Assembly: GCA_903844785.1 (NCBI GenBank)
Contig: CAIMVB010000381.1
Coordinates: 1-6,472 of the forward strand
From: an uncultured Rhodospirillales bacterium
GTDB taxonomy: Bacteria; Pseudomonadota; Alphaproteobacteria; Acetobacterales; Acetobacteraceae
Direction of reading: 5' to 3'
Length of the DNA: 6,472 nt
Shown: positions 5,485 to 6,472 of the stretch, in pieces
How the letters are laid out: each line of letters starts with the position of its first letter
Position numbering within the stretch: position 1 is the stretch's first letter
Notes under the pieces: generated by a model
Databases searched by the model: none
Seen by the model: the letters and a program-made list of their open reading frames with translations, nothing else
What the model was told of the DNA's origin: nothing
Translations under genes and position numbers: made by a program

Positions 5485-6472
5485 AACGCCTGCCCGCCCG
5501 CGTGGAGCCAAAACGCCCAAGCGGCGGGAAACCCAGCTGCGTGGCATTGCGGTTTCGCCCGGCATTGCGATTGGCCCGGCCTTCGATACCAGCGAAGCGC
5601 CGGCAGAAGCGCCGCGCCGGCGCATCACGACTGAGGCAATTGAAGCCGAGCGCGTGCGCCTGGCCGATGCGGTGGCGTTTTCACGCAAGCAAGTCACCAA
5701 GCTGAAAACACGCATCGCCATCCTGCCAGAAGAAGCGCAGGAAGAAATCGCGCCGCTTTTGGATGCGCATTTGTTGATGCTGGGTAATTCGCGGCTGATC
5801 CGCGGTGCACGCAAGCGTATCGAGGCTGAATTGCTGGCCGCCGAAACCGCCATTACCGATGAAGCGGCGGCGATTTCGGATGCCATTCTGGCGACCAAGG
5901 ATGATGACCGTGCTGGGCTTTCGCGGCGTGCCACGGAAGTGCGCGATATTGCGCGGCGCGTGACGCGCAACCTGACCGCGACGCCCTTTCGCAGCCTGAA
6001 AAACTTGCCTGAAGGCTGCATCCTGATCGCTGAGGAATTGACGCCTTCGGATGCTGCGCTGTTGGACCCGGCGCGCATTGCAGGTGTTGCGACGGATGAA
6101 GGTGGTGCTGATGGCCATACCGCCATCATGCTGCGTGCGCTTGGCATTCCATCGGTTCTTGGTGTGCCCGGGCTGACCGAAACCGTGCGACGCGATGACC
6201 CGGTAGTGTTGGATGGCGCGGCGGGCAGCATCGCCATTCATCCAGAAGCCGCGACACTTACTGCGGCGCGGGGGAAATTGGCGGCTTATGCGCGGGAACG
6301 CGCGCGGCTTGGGCGTTTGCGCCGCCTGCCAGCCATCACCACCGATGGCGAAGAAGTGGAATTGCAGGCCAATCTGGAAATCCCGCAGGAATTACCGCTG
6401 ATTGCGCAAGCCGGCGCGCAAGGCATCGGGCTGCTCCGCACCGAATTCCTGTTCATGAATCGCGAGGATTTG
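5474..6472 (+). CDS. ptsI: Phosphoenolpyruvate-protein phosphotransferase (PTS enzyme I), C-terminus cut by the window edge
   Basis: Enzyme I autophosphorylates with PEP and passes the phosphate to HPr. The first 333 codons are visible; the family is about 570-590 aa, so most of the PEP-binding barrel is missing. Order of parts: a basic tail (1-20), LRGIAVSPGIAIGPAF at 22-37, the helical HPr-binding region (about 55-165, with PLLDAHLLML at 94-103), the swivelling phosphohistidine domain with DEGGADGHTAIMLRALGIPS at 208-227, and the start of the barrel with GIGLLRTEFLFM at 317-328, where Arg322 is the expected PEP-binding Arg. His215 is the phosphorylated residue (His189 in E. coli). There is no N-terminal GAF domain, so this is EI of ptsI type, not EI-Ntr (ptsP). 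The ATG at 5474 overlaps HPr by 11 nt; no in-frame Met occurs again until residue 102, beyond conserved sequence. Only a weak Shine-Dalgarno sequence is visible, consistent with coupling. Confidence 0.94.
   Translation, partial: MKSETPARPRGAKTPKRRETQLRGIAVSPGIAIGPAFDTSEAPAEAPRRRITTEAIEAERVRLADAVAFSRKQVTKLKTRIAILPEEAQEEIAPLLDAHLLMLGNSRLIRGARKRIEAELLAAETAITDEAAAISDAILATKDDDRAGLSRRATEVRDIARRVTRNLTATPFRSLKNLPEGCILIAEELTPSDAALLDPARIAGVATDEGGADGHTAIMLRALGIPSVLGVPGLTETVRRDDPVVLDGAAGSIAIHPEAATLTAARGKLAAYARERARLGRLRRLPAITTDGEEVELQANLEIPQELPLIAQAGAQGIGLLRTEFLFMNREDL

Noticed and set aside
5098..6237. 379-codon open frame on the minus strand opposite EIIA, HPr and EI
   Set aside because: Its Ser/Arg/Ala-rich product has no recognisable motif, and the plus strand carries three conserved PTS proteins with all active-site residues. 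It is a GC-driven shadow.
1..6472. Search by eye for CRISPR arrays, insertion sequences, tRNA or rRNA genes, attachment sites and long repeats
   Set aside because: No spaced direct repeats, transposase sequence, terminal inverted repeats or RNA gene signatures were seen. Base composition looks even throughout, with no sign of recent transfer.

Overview
The window is GC-rich chromosomal DNA with dense genes, short or negative spacings and ATGA start/stop overlaps. The best guide to taxonomy is a short HPr kinase lacking the N-terminal domain, followed by rapZ, a mannose-type EIIA and HPr. That arrangement is typical of Alphaproteobacteria. A Rhodospirillales/Acetobacteraceae-like host is my guess from general impression, not something the sequence proves.

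Left part (1-2315) looks metabolic. A leftward gene, cut by the window edge, encodes a GlcD/LDHD-type FAD-dependent 2-hydroxyacid dehydrogenase. It is divergent from a rightward pair: an HpcH/HpaI-family metal-dependent aldolase and, 3 nt later, a 4-hydroxybenzoyl-CoA/YbgC-type hotdog thioesterase. The 162-bp divergent gap holds an AT-rich imperfect palindrome that looks like an operator. Middle part (2329-3255): a leftward PLP-dependent serine/threonine dehydratase without an ACT domain converges on the thioesterase across 13 nt that contain a small hairpin.

Right part (3391-6472) is one tightly coupled operon: hprK, rapZ, EIIA-Man, HPr (ptsH) and enzyme I (ptsI, cut by the right edge). Consecutive genes overlap by 4, 4, 4 and 11 nt. 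EI takes phosphate from PEP and passes it to His28 of HPr and then to His9 of EIIA. HprK is expected to phosphorylate or dephosphorylate Ser59 of HPr. No EIIB, EIIC or EIID gene is visible, so the chain looks regulatory rather than sugar-transporting, as in other Alphaproteobacteria. A sigma-54-like -24/-12 element lies 58 nt upstream of hprK.

I see no mobile elements, CRISPR arrays, tRNA or rRNA genes, or broken genes. The gene content is mostly a known conserved arrangement. The points worth a second look are sequence-level: the candidate operator, the sigma-54-like promoter, a RapZ Walker A motif lacking its Ser/Thr, and a non-canonical phosphohistidine motif in EI.
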